This document shows, piece by piece, positions 15,480-23,880 of a stretch of DNA of 39,612 bases. Source of the stretch: Streptomyces sp. ISL-94 (GTDB taxonomy: Bacteria > Actinomycetota > Actinomycetes > Streptomycetales > Streptomycetaceae); contig NZ_JAGGOZ010000089.1 of assembly GCF_018614075.1 (NCBI RefSeq), positions 1-39,612 of the forward strand, written 5' to 3'. The translations under genes were made by a program, and so were the position numbers. The notes under the pieces were generated by a model. The model saw only the letters and a program-made list of their open reading frames with translations, had not been told where the DNA came from and did no database searches. The number at the start of each line of letters is the position of its first letter. Within the stretch, counting starts at the first letter, position 1.

Positions 15480-16754
15480 TCACGGTCGAGTGGGGTACGG
15501 GTACCTCCTGCCGCTCCCGGCGATGCGCGCGGCGCTCCTGCCGAGTTCGAGGGACTGTTCCCGGTTCAGCCGGGGGTCGCATGCGGACGCGTAGCGCAGG
15601 GGCAGATCGCCCAGGCTCGTGCCCCCGCCGCCGCCCACGCACTCTGTGACGTCCTCTCCGGTCATCTCCAGGTGGATGCCGCCAGGATGCGTCCCCAGCG
15701 ACCGGTGCACCTCGAAGAAGCCGGCGATCTCGGCGAGGATGTCGGAGAAAGCGCGGGTCTTGTGGCCGGAGGGGGCGGTGAAGGTGTTGCCGTGCATCGG
15801 GTCGCACACCCAGCCCACCCGCGCGCCTGACGCGGTGATGCGGTCCACCAGATCCGGCAGTGCCTCGCGCACCCGGTCGGCGCCCATGCGGACGATGAAG
15901 GTGAGCCGTCCCGGCTCCCCGTCCGGGGCGAGCCGTCGCACGAGCTCCAGGGCCTCGTCCGGGGTGGCCCGCGGGCCGAGTTTCACCGCAACCGGGTTTG
16001 CGACACCTGCGAGGTAGTCGATGTGGGCACCGTCGGTTTGCCGGGTCCGTTCGCCTGCCCACAGGAGGTGTGCGGAGCCCGCGTACTGGGCGCCGGTGCG
16101 CGGATCGAGCCGGGTCAGCGCACGCTCGTAGTCCAGCAGGAGGGCCTCGTGGGAGACGAAGAACTCTTGCGGCCGCAGGGCGAGGTCGGCTCCGATGGCC
16201 GTTCCGGGACCGCCTGCCACGGCCGAGAGCGCCCTGATGCTGTTGAGGGTGGCGGCCGCCGCTCCGTACATCCGGAGCATCCGGTACGGGTTCGGCGTGC
16301 GGAGCGCGGCGGAGAACTCCAGCCCGTTGACCGCGTCGCCCCGGTAGGCGGGCAGCGCGACGCCGTCGCGCACCTCGGTGGGATGGGACCGCGGTTTGGC
16401 GTACTGGCCCGCGATCCGGCCCACCACCACGACCGGCAGCCGTGCACCGGCCGTCAGGGAGTCGGCCATGGCGAGGAGTGTGTCTAGCTTGGCCGCCACC
16501 GACTCGGCGCTCAGCGCGTCGAACGTCTCGGCGCAGTCGCCACCCTGGAGCAGGAACGCCTCGCCGCTCGCGACTGCGGCCATCCGGGCCCTGAGCCGGT
16601 CGCATTCGGCGGGCAGGACCAGCGGAAGATAGCCGGCCAGCCGCCTGGTGACGTCGTGGACGGCCTCGTCGTCCTGCCAGCCCGGGTGCTGTGCGACGGT
16701 CGGGGCCGTCACTGTGTGCGGCAGCGCGCTGCCGGTGACCAGGGAAGAGCTCAT
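15480..16754 (-). CDS. phzC: Class II (plant-type) DAHP synthase
   Basis: A 424-residue 3-deoxy-D-arabino-heptulosonate 7-phosphate synthase of the type II family, which joins phosphoenolpyruvate and erythrose 4-phosphate at the entry to the shikimate pathway. Motifs: LLQGGDCAETF, VVGRIAGQYAKPRS, DGVALPAYRGDAVNG, WVCDPMHGNT, and GGIHLEMTGEDVTECVGGG. Cys and the metal-binding His/Glu residues are in these motifs. Embedded in a phenazine operon, it acts as PhzC, raising chorismate supply free of the primary-metabolism controls. Its ATG overlaps the phzE stop (ATGA). It is the last gene of a minus-strand operon that begins at 23880. Confidence 0.92.
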   Translation of the reverse strand: MSSSLVTGSALPHTVTAPTVAQHPGWQDDEAVHDVTRRLAGYLPLVLPAECDRLRARMAAVASGEAFLLQGGDCAETFDALSAESVAAKLDTLLAMADSLTAGARLPVVVVGRIAGQYAKPRSHPTEVRDGVALPAYRGDAVNGLEFSAALRTPNPYRMLRMYGAAAATLNSIRALSAVAGGPGTAIGADLALRPQEFFVSHEALLLDYERALTRLDPRTGAQYAGSAHLLWAGERTRQTDGAHIDYLAGVANPVAVKLGPRATPDEALELVRRLAPDGEPGRLTFIVRMGADRVREALPDLVDRITASGARVGWVCDPMHGNTFTAPSGHKTRAFSDILAEIAGFFEVHRSLGTHPGGIHLEMTGEDVTECVGGGGGTSLGDLPLRYASACDPRLNREQSLELGRSAARIAGSGRRYPYPTRP

Positions 16755-18706
16755 GGGGTGGCCTCACGATCTCGTGGAAAGTCGGGCGAGGGCGCCATCA
16801 CGGTGCCGATGAGTCTTTCGAGGATGCCGATGCCGTCGCGGGTCATTACGGACGCGGGATGGAACTGGACCGAGGCAAAGCCCGGTCCGCGCAGCGCGTG
16901 GACCTCACCCGTCGCCCCGTCCCGGCACACCTCCACCGGGCCGGGCCGGGCCGGGTGGCCGCTGATGGAGTCGGCGGACGACACGGCTGCGAACGTGTTG
17001 TAGAAGAACACCTCCTCGCGCTGCCCGAAGAGGTCGATGGTGCGCTGTACCCCCTGGTGCGGGACGTCCTTGCGGACAAGAGGAAGGCCCAGGACGCCGC
17101 ACAGTGCTTGGTGGCCGAGGCAGACCGACAGAAACGCGGTGCCCGCCTCGAGCAGATTTCGTGTCTGCGCCCGAAGATAGGCGATCTTCGCGTTGCCCAC
17201 CTCGCGTGGGTCACCCGGTCCGGGTCCCACGACCACGAGGTCCTGCCCGGTCAATGAGTAGTCCTCGTCGAACCGCCGTATGCTCACGTCGAGTCCGAGC
17301 GCGCGCAGAAGCGTCGCACCCATGGCCGAGAAGGTGTCCTCGGCGTCGATCAGCAGGGCTCGCCAGCCCACCAGGTGCGGCGGCCGGGGCGAGCGGTCGC
17401 CTGGCGAGGACTGCCAGAAGCCGGCCAGCGGGTCGTTGCGTGCCCGCAGGGCGCGGGAGACGCGCGGGTCGGCTCCGAGCCGTCCGGCCTCCGGACGGCT
17501 CGGTGGCCGTTCGTCCGGCGCCCCGCCGTCGAAGGCGGCGAGCAGCCCGGCGGCCTTGGCGCGGGTCTCCTGGGCCTCGGACGCCGGGTCCGAGTCGCGC
17601 ACCAGGGTGGCTCCCACGCCCAGCCGCAGCCGGCCGCGCTGCGTGATGTCCGCGGTACGGATCAGGATCGCGGAGTCGAGTCGGCGTTCCCCGTCGGCGT
17701 CCCTCCCGAGCAGGGCGGCGACTCCGGCGTAGTAACCGCGGCCGTCCGGCTCGTACTTGCTGATCACGCGGCAGGCGCTCTCCAGGGGACTGCCGGTCAC
17801 CGTCGGTGCGAAGAGGGTCTCGTGCAGCACCGCGCGCGGGTCCGCGTCGCAGCGCCCTTCGATGAAGTACTCGGTGTGGGCCAGATGGCTCATCTCCCGT
17901 AGCTGTGGCCCGACGACCCGGCCGCCTTCGGGACAGAGCCGGCTCATCATCTTGAGCTCCTCGTCGAGCACCATGTAGAGCTCGTTGCGCTCCTTGCCGT
18001 CCTCGAGGAACTCCAGTGCGGCCGCGGGGGTGGCACTGCCGTGCGGGTAGCGGTAGGTGCCGCTGATCGGGTTCATCACGGCCGTGCGCCGGTGCAGTGT
18101 GATGTGACGCTCCGGACTGGCTCCGATCAGGGTCCGCCCACCCAACCGGATCAAGAACGTCCAGTACGCGCCCTGGGAGTTACGCAACAGCCGTCCGTAA
18201 AGGGCCAGCGCCGAAACGGCCGACCAGTTGTTGATCCACGCGGTATAGGTGCGTCTGAGGACGAAGTTCGCGCCGGCGCCTGATCCGATCTCGTCTTCGA
18301 TGATCCGGCGCACCGTCTGCGCGTACACATCGTCGTCGACGTCGAACGCGCCGTCCCGTACGGTGAGCGGCAGGTCGGGCAGTCCTTCGAGGAACGCGTC
18401 CAGCGCCACGGTGCTCTGGTCGCGGATGTCCATGACGAGCAGCTCCTCGCCATCGTCCGGGCACTCGTAGCCCCGCTCCGCGATTTGCCGGTAGGGCAGC
18501 AGGACCAGCTGCTCGTGGGGCCCGCCCGCCCGCGCCGCCGGTACGGGGACGTCCGCGAGGGTGGCGGCCGGCGTCACGTCGCCGATGAGCACGTCAAGCG
18601 CGTCCTCGCCGTCGGCCTCGGGGCGGTGCAGCAAGGCGAACGCGTCCGGCGCGTCCTTGCCGGTCAGCCGGTTCACCAGGTCGGCCACCGCGCCACCTCC
18701 AGTCAT
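16751..18706 (-). CDS. phzE: PhzE, 2-amino-2-deoxyisochorismate (ADIC) synthase
   Basis: A 651-residue fusion. Residues about 1-420 are the chorismate-converting (menaquinone/siderophore/tryptophan-type) domain, with NPISGTYRYP, LPDLPLTVRDG-type N-terminal strands and TVTGSPLESA. Residues about 440-640 are a class I glutamine amidotransferase with nucleophile Cys529 (SVCLGHQALC) and His616 (VQFHPAS). PhzE turns chorismate and glutamine into ADIC. One oddity: the residue two after His616, normally the Glu of the Cys-His-Glu triad, is Ala618. Both ends overlap neighbours (ATGA with phzD and with phzC), so the three enzymes are translationally coupled. Confidence 0.93.
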   Translation of the reverse strand: MTGGGAVADLVNRLTGKDAPDAFALLHRPEADGEDALDVLIGDVTPAATLADVPVPAARAGGPHEQLVLLPYRQIAERGYECPDDGEELLVMDIRDQSTVALDAFLEGLPDLPLTVRDGAFDVDDDVYAQTVRRIIEDEIGSGAGANFVLRRTYTAWINNWSAVSALALYGRLLRNSQGAYWTFLIRLGGRTLIGASPERHITLHRRTAVMNPISGTYRYPHGSATPAAALEFLEDGKERNELYMVLDEELKMMSRLCPEGGRVVGPQLREMSHLAHTEYFIEGRCDADPRAVLHETLFAPTVTGSPLESACRVISKYEPDGRGYYAGVAALLGRDADGERRLDSAILIRTADITQRGRLRLGVGATLVRDSDPASEAQETRAKAAGLLAAFDGGAPDERPPSRPEAGRLGADPRVSRALRARNDPLAGFWQSSPGDRSPRPPHLVGWRALLIDAEDTFSAMGATLLRALGLDVSIRRFDEDYSLTGQDLVVVGPGPGDPREVGNAKIAYLRAQTRNLLEAGTAFLSVCLGHQALCGVLGLPLVRKDVPHQGVQRTIDLFGQREEVFFYNTFAAVSSADSISGHPARPGPVEVCRDGATGEVHALRGPGFASVQFHPASVMTRDGIGILERLIGTVMAPSPDFPRDREATP

Positions 18707-19380
18707 CGAGGGGCTCCCGCGCCAGGGCCCGCGAAGGCGGACAGTACGGTCTTCGTGGGCAGCACCACGGAGCAGCGGGCCGCCGCGTACTCCAGCGCCA
18801 TGCGGTGGTCGGCCTCGCCGAAGTCCGCCACCGCGTCGGCGACGAGGAACGACTCGATGTCACGGGCCAGGGCATCGCAGGCGGTCTGGAGTACCCCGAT
18901 GTGTGCGTACACGCCGCACAGGACGAGCTGGTCTCGGCCCTGTGAGCGCATCAGCTCCCGCAAGCCCGTGCGGTAGAAGGCGCTGGGCCGCCACTTGGTG
19001 AGAACGTGATCCCTGACCGCGGGCCCGAACCGCTCGGGGAAGCCCCGGTGCTCGGGTGCGGCACTCATGCCGGGTCCCCAGAAGTCCGCCAGCAGGCCGC
19101 GTTGCAACGGGGTCATGTCGCCGGGCTGTGCGGTGTATGCGACCGGCACGCCTCCGGCGGCGGCGGCCTGCCGCAGCGCCGTCACTCGGTCCTCCAGGCC
19201 CGTACGCGGTTCCTGGCCGGACGGCAGGAACCGCAGAAAGTAGTGCTGCATGTCGTGGATCAGCAACAAGGCGCGGTGCGGGTCGACCTTCCATGTGGCC
19301 GTGTTCTCCGGCAGGTCGGTGGAGGCGGGCATGGGATAGGCGCGGATGGCGGGTATCGCGGGTGTGGCGGAGAGCGCCAA
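18703..19380 (-). CDS. phzD: PhzD, isochorismatase-type ADIC hydrolase
   Basis: A 225-residue protein that hydrolyses the vinyl ether of ADIC to DHHA and pyruvate. It matches Pseudomonas PhzD closely: LIHDMQHYFLR (Asp43, equivalent to Asp38), LTKWRPSAF (Lys129, equivalent to Lys122), DFWGPGM, and LVLCGVYAHIGV, where a Gly stands in the classical Cys position as in true PhzD. The best start is TTG at 19380, with GGAG 7-8 bases upstream; this puts the N-terminus in register with known PhzD (IPAIRAYPMP). Lies 46 bases after the aryl carrier protein gene and overlaps phzE. Confidence 0.93.
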   Translation of the reverse strand: MALSATPAIPAIRAYPMPASTDLPENTATWKVDPHRALLLIHDMQHYFLRFLPSGQEPRTGLEDRVTALRQAAAAGGVPVAYTAQPGDMTPLQRGLLADFWGPGMSAAPEHRGFPERFGPAVRDHVLTKWRPSAFYRTGLRELMRSQGRDQLVLCGVYAHIGVLQTACDALARDIESFLVADAVADFGEADHRMALEYAAARCSVVLPTKTVLSAFAGPGAGAPR

Positions 19381-19426
19381 GGTCCTGGCTCCTTCGCGGG
19401 TCGGTGCGGGAGAGAGGCGGGCGGGC

Positions 19427-19675
19427 TCAAGAGTCCGCGGTGACGGCGGCGACGTGCCGGACCCAGCCCTCGATGGTGGGATCGGCCACGAGGGACTCGA
19501 ACTTCACCGGAATGCCGCCGCGGCGCCAGCGCCCGCTCAGCCGCATCAGGTCGAGCGAAGTGAGGCCCAGCAGAACGAGGTTCGCGTGGTCGGGGATGTC
19601 CTCCGGCTCGGGGCTGATCAGCGCGGCGACCGCCGCGCGTATCTCGTCCGCCGAGCGGGGGGCTTCGGTGTTCAT
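19427..19675 (-). CDS. Free-standing aryl carrier protein
   Basis: An 82-residue carrier protein whose pattern (LGLTSLDLMRLSGRWRRGG, then ADPTIEGWVRHV) matches the aryl carrier domain fused to isochorismatase in EntB/DhbB, but here as a separate protein. Ser40 in LTSLDL is the expected phosphopantetheine attachment site. The gene sits directly between a DhbE-like adenylating enzyme (30 bases upstream) and phzD, so it most likely carries the aryl acid activated by that enzyme. It could hold phenazine-1,6-dicarboxylate or another benzoic or anthranilic acid; sequence alone does not say which. Confidence 0.85.
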   Translation of the reverse strand: MNTEAPRSADEIRAAVAALISPEPEDIPDHANLVLLGLTSLDLMRLSGRWRRGGIPVKFESLVADPTIEGWVRHVAAVTADS

Positions 19676-19705
19676 GATGATGTCTGCCTTTCCGTGGTGA
19701 TCGGT

Positions 19706-21385
19706 TCAGCCCGCGTCCGGCACAGCCGCATGGACTGCCGCGGCGACGGGCAGGAACGCCGTCGAGGCGGGCACGCGCTCGCCACGGGCGATGGCGGCAA
19801 GCACCTTCTTGTCGGTCTTTCCGAGGCCGGTGAGGGGGAGTTCGGCGACGATTGCGACACGGTCCGGCAGCTTGTACGCGGCCAGGCCCCGCTGCTCCAG
19901 AGCCACCTTGATCTCCGCCAGTACCGGGGGCCGGTCCACGGGGACGAGGAAGGCACAGGTGCGCTCGCCCAGGTACTCGTCGGGGTACGGCACGACGGCC
20001 GCGCGCGCCACGGAGCTCAGGGCGAGCAGATGCCCCTCGACCTCGGCCGCGGACACCTTGTCACCGCCCCGGATGATGACGTCCTTGATGCGTCCCTCGA
20101 TCACGAGGTTGCCCTCGGGCGTCAGCCGCGCCAGGTCCCCGCTGCGGTAGAAACCGTCGTCGGTGAAGGACCGGCCGTTGTGCTCCGGGGCACGGTAGTA
20201 GCCGCGCAACGTGTAGGGGCCACGGGCGAGGAGTTCGCCGATACCGCCCGCCGGTAGTGTGCGGCCCTCCTCGTCGACAATGCGGATCTCGTCCGCCGGG
20301 GAGACGGGCCGCCCCTGGGTGGTGAGGACGGTGTCCGCGGCATCGCTTTCGCGGGTGAAGGTGAGCAGGCCCTCGGCCATGCCGAAGACCTGCTGGAGCC
20401 GGCAGCCGAAGGCCGGTTCGACGCGTGCCGCCACCTCCGGATACAGCTTGGCGCTGCCGACCTGGAGGAAGTGCAGACTGCCCAGGTCGGCGTCGTGCCA
20501 CTCCGCTGCCTCCAACCACAGCTGGAGGACGCTCGGCACCACCGAGGTGAACGTCACGCCTTCCTGCTCGATGAGGGGGAAGCAGCGCTCGGGCGTCGGG
20601 TCCTGGGCCAGCACCACGGTGCCCCCCACGGCGAGCGTTCCGACTATGCCCGGGCATCCCCAGGTGAAGTTGAACTCGACCGGCAGGACTGCGAGATACA
20701 CGTCGCCGCCGTCGACCGGCCCGGCCGCGCGGGCGGCCCGGGTCTGGTACACGTAGTCGTCGTGCGTGCGGGGGATCAGCTTCGGCAGGGCCGTGGTCCC
20801 ACCGGAGAGCAAGAAGAACGCGACGTCCGCAGGGCCCGGGGCGGGCAGTTCCACGGGATCCGCGTCCACCTCGGCCAGCGGCACCATGTCGCCGTCCGCA
20901 GGCTTCCCCTTGCCCGACATGAACAGATGCTTCAGGCCGGTGACCTCGTCGCGGACCCGGCGGGCCAGCGCCGTGTGGTCGAAGCCGTGGTGGCTGCGCG
21001 GGAAGACGTAGCCGACCGCACCGGACTGCGCACACAGATGGGTGATCTCCTGGGAGCGGTGGGCAGGCAGGGCGAAGACGGGCAGGGCGCCGAGCCGGAA
21101 CAGCGCAAAGCAGACGATGACGAATTCGGGTCCGTTGGGAAGCTGGACCACGACCCGGTCCCCAGCCTCGATGCCCCGCGCGCGGAAGCCGGCGGCCGCC
21201 CGCCGGGTCCGCAGACCCAGTTCCGTGTACGTGATCCGGACATCGTCCTGGACCAGCGCCGTCCTGGAGCCGTAGGCCGTGACGGCGGTGTCGAGCAGGT
21301 CCACGAGGCTCTCTCCGCGCCAATGGCCGTCGTCGCGGTAGCGGGCGGCCACGTCCTGCGGCCAGGGGGTGCATCCTTCGAGCAT
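19706..21385 (-). CDS. DhbE-like aryl acid adenylating enzyme
   Basis: A 559-residue ANL-family ligase resembling 2,3-dihydroxybenzoate-AMP ligases along its whole length. Phosphate loop SGGTTALPK lies at 194-202, the FGMAEG region follows, then YRSGDLARL, the hinge GRIKDVIIRGGDKVS and the C-terminal catalytic Lys in LTGLGKTDKK. In DhbE the substrate loop reads H-N-x-x-L-S-S. Here it is EFNFTWGCPG (Phe238, Asn239), so the benzoate pocket is changed while the Asn is kept. It should adenylate an aryl carboxylate and load the adjacent carrier protein. Candidate substrates are a phenazine carboxylate or an anthranilate-type acid. AAGGAG precedes the ATG. Confidence 0.87.
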   Translation of the reverse strand: MLEGCTPWPQDVAARYRDDGHWRGESLVDLLDTAVTAYGSRTALVQDDVRITYTELGLRTRRAAAGFRARGIEAGDRVVVQLPNGPEFVIVCFALFRLGALPVFALPAHRSQEITHLCAQSGAVGYVFPRSHHGFDHTALARRVRDEVTGLKHLFMSGKGKPADGDMVPLAEVDADPVELPAPGPADVAFFLLSGGTTALPKLIPRTHDDYVYQTRAARAAGPVDGGDVYLAVLPVEFNFTWGCPGIVGTLAVGGTVVLAQDPTPERCFPLIEQEGVTFTSVVPSVLQLWLEAAEWHDADLGSLHFLQVGSAKLYPEVAARVEPAFGCRLQQVFGMAEGLLTFTRESDAADTVLTTQGRPVSPADEIRIVDEEGRTLPAGGIGELLARGPYTLRGYYRAPEHNGRSFTDDGFYRSGDLARLTPEGNLVIEGRIKDVIIRGGDKVSAAEVEGHLLALSSVARAAVVPYPDEYLGERTCAFLVPVDRPPVLAEIKVALEQRGLAAYKLPDRVAIVAELPLTGLGKTDKKVLAAIARGERVPASTAFLPVAAAVHAAVPDAG

Positions 21386-21428
21386 CGGAGAACTCCTTTT
21401 CGGGTACGGGGGAGAGGGGGACAGCCGG

Positions 21429-22469
21429 TCAGCGGACCGGTTCAGGACCGGAGGTGATCTCCAGCAAGGCGCAGGCGGCTTCCATGCCCGTGGTGAACCC
21501 GAGCATCAGTACCTGGTCCCCGGGCCGTACCTGGCCGGTGTTCCAGAGGTGTTCGAGACCGAGGGCGAAGTCCGAGACGCTCGCGTGGCCGATGCGCCGG
21601 TTGAGCTCCCACGTGCCGCGGTCGGCGGACAGGCCGAGCGGGTCCAGGAGAAAGACGCTCAGGGGGTCCCGGTTGAAGCCGTTGTGCACGATCCGCGTCA
21701 CTCGCTCGAGCGAGCTGTCGGCCGCCGCCAGTGTGCGCTGCACGCTGTCCGCGATGAGTTCGCCGAAGTCGCCGAGTGGGATCGCACCGCCCTCGGCCCA
21801 CTTCAGCCGCCAGTGCTCCAGCCTGGCGTCGAAGTCCATCACCCGGCTCACCGGCACCTGCGGCGGCAGCAGCGGCTCCGCCCCGCGGTGCATGGCCTCC
21901 ATGCCGGGCTGCGAGACGAAATCCATGGCCAGCAGCCGGGCGAAGCCGCCGCGCCGTGAAACCACCAGCGACGAACCGGCGTCCGCGAGGACGAACATCG
22001 ACGAGGAGCGCCAGCGATCCACCAGCGGCGTCTCGAAGTTGTCGGCCGCGGTCAGCAGCATCGCCGCGTCCGGGTCGGACGACGCGGCGAGCCGCAGGGC
22101 CGCCGTCTGGAGGCCGGCCAGGACCCCGAGACAACCGTGCTGGACATGGTGCGCGGAGATCGGCCGGTCCAGGGTGTTGAGCAGGATGTAGTGGGCCGGC
22201 GACCATCCCTCCGGTCCCTGGTAGTACGTGCTGCTGTGTAGCAGGCCGAGGAAGTCCTGCGCCTGGTGGCCGGAGCGGGAGACGGCGGTCCGCGCGGCCC
22301 GTACGGCCATGTCGACTGCGGGCAGGGACGTCTCGACGGCGACCGACTCCAGGCCCGATGCCTCATGGGCCTCCTCGGTGTACCGGCCGGTGCGGACCGC
22401 CTCCTCCGTCGTGACGGAGGGCGGGAGATGGGTGCCGACCCCCGCGAGGTAGATGCCGTCGAAGTTCAT
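21429..22469 (-). CDS. KAS III-like condensing or acyl-transfer enzyme
   Basis: A 346-residue thiolase-fold protein. Active-site Cys113 is in VQHGCLGVLAG and His262 in VHNGFNRD. In FabH the third residue is the Asn of a GNTS motif; here the region is RIGHASVSDF with His295 and Asp300, like the Cys-His-Asp arrangement of CerJ-type KAS III acyltransferases. It may condense an aryl thioester with a malonyl unit (which, after decarboxylation, would turn an aryl carboxylate into an acetyl group) or transfer an acyl group to oxygen. The gene overlaps the tautomerase gene (ATGA) and lies next to the adenylating enzyme and carrier protein, which fits the first role. Confidence 0.82.
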   Translation of the reverse strand: MNFDGIYLAGVGTHLPPSVTTEEAVRTGRYTEEAHEASGLESVAVETSLPAVDMAVRAARTAVSRSGHQAQDFLGLLHSSTYYQGPEGWSPAHYILLNTLDRPISAHHVQHGCLGVLAGLQTAALRLAASSDPDAAMLLTAADNFETPLVDRWRSSSMFVLADAGSSLVVSRRGGFARLLAMDFVSQPGMEAMHRGAEPLLPPQVPVSRVMDFDARLEHWRLKWAEGGAIPLGDFGELIADSVQRTLAAADSSLERVTRIVHNGFNRDPLSVFLLDPLGLSADRGTWELNRRIGHASVSDFALGLEHLWNTGQVRPGDQVLMLGFTTGMEAACALLEITSGPEPVR

Positions 22470-22651
22470 GCGCCCGGCTCCCCCGCGATGCCCCAGCTCT
22501 GTCGCGGCACTCCGGTAAGCACCACCCAGGTGTGCTCGCGCACCTCGTCCCCCAGCACGGCGGCCGCGGCATCAGTCAGACGGCCGATCAGCTCGGCGCG
22601 GGTGCGCTCGTCGAGCCGGTCCTGGTAGAGCCTTACGTCGATGAGAGGCAT
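22466..22651 (-). CDS. 4-oxalocrotonate tautomerase-family protein
   Basis: A 61-residue protein starting Met-Pro, which gives the N-terminal catalytic Pro after Met removal. It has the family pattern PLIDVRLYQDRL, RAELIGRLTDAA and VVLTGVPRQSWGIAGEP. Such proteins shift keto-enol equilibria or decarboxylate and hydrate small unsaturated acids. The gene overlaps the aminotransferase gene by 19 bases and the KAS III gene by 4, so it is locked into the operon. It could tautomerise or decarboxylate a beta-keto product of the KAS III step (inference). Confidence 0.82.
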   Translation of the reverse strand: MPLIDVRLYQDRLDERTRAELIGRLTDAAAAVLGDEVREHTWVVLTGVPRQSWGIAGEPGA

Positions 22652-23880
22652 GACAGTCCTTTCACTTCAGAACGGAGAACGTCGTCGAGGGCGGCCACCA
22701 GGTGGTCCACCTGCTGATCAGACAGCCCCGGTTGGCACGGCAGGTTGACGTGCTGGCTGAACCAGAGCTTCTCGGCGACCGGGCACTCCCCGAGCCCGTG
22801 GCCGCGCTCGCGCCACTCGGGCAGCAGGTGCAGTGGCAGATAGCGCAGCTGCACCTCCACGCCCCGCACGTCGAGAGCGCGGATCACGGCCTCACGCAGA
22901 CCCGGCGGGCCGTCCACGAAGAAGGTGTAGAGGTGCTGGGCGTGCCGCACCCCGGGCCGGGGCTGCTGAAGACGGGTGTACGGGTGGCGGGCGACGACCT
23001 CGTCCAGCCGACGGGCGACCTCGCGCCTGCACTCCACCAGCCCGTGCAGCCGGTCCATCTGCACGAGGCCCACGGCCGCCGCCGCCTCGGACAGGGTGGC
23101 GTTCGTGCCCGGGCAGCGGATGTGTGAGCACACCTGCTCGTACGCGGACGACGCGTACTTCATCCAGGGCAGCAGCTCCCGACCCGTTATCAGTCCCTGG
23201 TGGCGGGCCGGCGAGAAGTCGCCGTCCACCTCGTTGGAACGCAATCTGTCGAGGCGCTCGGCCCAGTCGTCCCGGTCCACGGTGATCATGCCGCCTTCAC
23301 CGAGGGTGGTGATGTTCTTGGACGAGTGGAAACTGAAGCAGCCGATGTCGCCCAGCGCGCCCGGGCGGCGGCCGTCGTACATCGCGCCCAATGCGTGCGC
23401 GCAGTCCTCGACGACCGTGATGTTCCGGTCCCGGGTCATCGCCATGATCTCGTCCATCTCGGCGGTCCAGCCTCCGTAGTGGACCAGGAGGACGGCCCGG
23501 GTGCGATCCGTGATCAGAGACTTCAGGGTCGCCGGGTCGATGTTCAGCGAGTCGGGGTCGACGTCGCAGAACCGCACGGACACGGGCAGCCCGAGCAGCG
23601 GCTGGGCGGTCGCCTGGAATGTCTGGGGGGTGACGATGACCTCGTCACCCTCCTTCAGGTCGAGCAGGTGAATGGCCAGTTCCAGCGCGACCGTGCCGCT
23701 TGTGACGGACAGGGCGTGCCGCGTACCGATGTGTTCGCGGAACCGCTTCTCGAAGCGGTCCCGGACCGATCCCGCGGACAGTGAGCCGTCCGAGCCGATC
23801 AGTTGCTCGAGCGCCTTGGCCTCGGCTTCGCCGAGGATGCTGCCACGGCTCGCGTACGGCACGGCGTAAGTTCCGCGCAT
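22633..23880 (-). CDS. DegT/DnrJ/EryC1-family PLP aminotransferase
   Basis: A 415-residue fold-type I aminotransferase. Motifs: VTSGTVALELAI, VIVTPQTFQATAQPLL, VVEDCAHALGA (PLP-ring Asp) and the catalytic lysine Lys188 in CFSFHSSKNITTLGEGG. It belongs with sugar aminotransferases and 3-amino-5-hydroxybenzoate synthases; no sugar genes are nearby, so a non-sugar carbonyl substrate is likely. The strong site GGAGGA precedes ATG 23880. It is the first gene of the minus-strand operon that ends in phzC, and divergent from the luciferase-like monooxygenase. Its substrate is an open question: an aldehyde made by the LuxC-like enzyme or a keto acid are both possible. Confidence 0.85.
   Translation of the reverse strand: MRGTYAVPYASRGSILGEAEAKALEQLIGSDGSLSAGSVRDRFEKRFREHIGTRHALSVTSGTVALELAIHLLDLKEGDEVIVTPQTFQATAQPLLGLPVSVRFCDVDPDSLNIDPATLKSLITDRTRAVLLVHYGGWTAEMDEIMAMTRDRNITVVEDCAHALGAMYDGRRPGALGDIGCFSFHSSKNITTLGEGGMITVDRDDWAERLDRLRSNEVDGDFSPARHQGLITGRELLPWMKYASSAYEQVCSHIRCPGTNATLSEAAAAVGLVQMDRLHGLVECRREVARRLDEVVARHPYTRLQQPRPGVRHAQHLYTFFVDGPPGLREAVIRALDVRGVEVQLRYLPLHLLPEWRERGHGLGECPVAEKLWFSQHVNLPCQPGLSDQQVDHLVAALDDVLRSEVKGLSCLSST

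Noticed and set aside
19346..20257. Plus-strand ORF opposite the adenylating enzyme and carrier protein
   Set aside because: Crosses the gap between two clear minus-strand genes and has no family features.
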